5,958 bases of DNA, from the NCBI GenBank assembly GCA_020853075.1, contig JADYZS010000317.1, forward strand, positions 1 through 5,958. Direction: 5' to 3'. Positions 5,630-5,958 of this stretch are shown here, piece after piece. Source of the DNA: Anaerolineae bacterium (lineage in GTDB: Bacteria > Chloroflexota > Anaerolineae > JADYZS01). Both the position numbers and the translations under genes were made by a program. Each line of letters opens with the position of its first letter. Positions within the stretch are counted from its first letter, which is position 1. Under the pieces are notes generated by a model. That model was given only the letters and a program-made list of their open reading frames with translations. It was not told the DNA's origin and searched no databases.

Positions 5630-5958
5630 TGAGCCGACCCAAACTTATACTTACCCCCGTGGGTGCCTTGGTTGTCAATCGTCTCCCAGATAACGAGAAG
5701 CGGCTGTGGGAGCGAGTCAAGATCGGAGATTTGATGGCTATTCGTGAGGGACAGGCCAAAGGGCAAACCGCCCTAGAAAACATGATTCTAGAGCGCTTGC
5801 AAGGACTGAACCTCGGTTCCGAGACCGGATTACAGCAAGCATCGCCAGAGATCAAAAGCCTAGCCAAAATTGGGGTGGCCCAGGATGACCAGGTCGTTCT
5901 CTATGCTAGTGAGACGCCCGAGGGGATCCTCAGTGCCCGTGTAATTCGCGAGTTTATC
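5629..5958 (+). CDS. Probable CARF-domain CRISPR ancillary protein, N-terminal 110 residues (runs off the window)
   Basis: This open frame starts at the ATG in the TAATG overlap with cmr6 and continues to the window end without a stop. GGAGG at 5616-5620 lies 8 nt upstream. Seen: an opening strand and loop KLILTPVGALVVNRL (5-19), a helical charged region, then SPEIKSLAKIGV (71-82) and a strand-loop-helix DDQVVLYASETPEGILSARVI (84-104). Known: CARF proteins of the Csm6/Csx1/APE2256-like group begin with a strand-glycine loop (VGTSLLTN-like), and their second motif reads roughly vvLlaSDT.eG..aA. The layout fits a CARF sensor of the cyclic oligoadenylate made by the Cas10 upstream. The effector half (HEPN RNase, ring nuclease or another type) lies outside the window, so activity cannot be named. 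By eye its GC (about 52%) is somewhat lower than the cmr genes. Confidence 0.65.
   Translation, partial: MSRPKLILTPVGALVVNRLPDNEKRLWERVKIGDLMAIREGQAKGQTALENMILERLQGLNLGSETGLQQASPEIKSLAKIGVAQDDQVVLYASETPEGILSARVIREFI

Noticed and set aside
1..5958. CRISPR array, leader, insertion sequence or structural RNA within the window
   Set aside because: No regularly spaced direct repeats, terminal inverted repeats or tRNA-like features were seen; the window is coding throughout.

Overview
The window is almost entirely one plus-strand operon encoding a type III-B (Cmr) CRISPR-Cas effector complex in the order cmr1 (3' end only), cas10/cmr2, cmr3, cmr4, cmr5, cmr6. It is followed by the 5' part of a gene whose N-terminus looks like a CARF (cyclic-oligoadenylate sensor) domain. 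All seven reading frames are on the same strand. Every junction is tight: an 8-nt overlap, a 1-nt TAATG overlap, a 2-nt gap, a 4-nt ATGA overlap, an 8-nt gap and a 1-nt TAATG overlap. Purine-rich Shine-Dalgarno sequences precede the starts, so the set is probably co-transcribed and translationally coupled. The promoter must lie upstream of the window and the transcript end downstream. I see no CRISPR array, adaptation gene (cas1/cas2), insertion sequence, tRNA or rRNA, and no gene-free stretch of any length.

Region by region: 2-313 is the C-terminus of Cmr1. 306-2081 is Cas10/Cmr2 with an intact GGDD palm motif, but with no HD nuclease domain and with non-cysteine residues at the positions where I expect the family's zinc-binding cysteines. 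2081-3130 is Cmr3, the Cas5-like subunit. 3133-4158 is Cmr4, the backbone Cas7-like subunit, with the expected catalytic Asp and a long charged insertion. 4155-4529 is Cmr5, the small helical subunit. 4538-5629 is Cmr6 with an unusual C-terminal extension: a proline-rich linker followed by a domain resembling a cold-shock/OB fold. From 5629 to the window end is the CARF-like N-terminus.

How the parts should work together, from knowledge of the family: Cmr2 and Cmr3 hold the 5' crRNA handle, Cmr4 and Cmr5 form the filament that cuts target RNA at regular intervals, and Cmr1 and Cmr6 cap the 3' end. Target binding switches on the Cas10 palm to make cyclic oligoadenylates, which would be sensed by the downstream CARF protein. 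With no HD domain on Cas10, this system probably relies on RNA cleavage and second-messenger signalling rather than Cas10 DNase activity.

Organism: a bacterium is suggested by the strong GGAGG-type ribosome binding sites and compact operon. Overall GC looks moderately high (upper 50s percent by eye). The protein style is compatible with a Chloroflexota-like or other, possibly thermophilic, environmental lineage, but that is a weak guess and nothing in the window fixes the taxon.

The parts least explained by the standard Cmr description are the Cmr6 cold-shock-like fusion, the altered zinc-finger positions in Cas10, the Cmr4 charged insertion and the unread effector half of the CARF gene.
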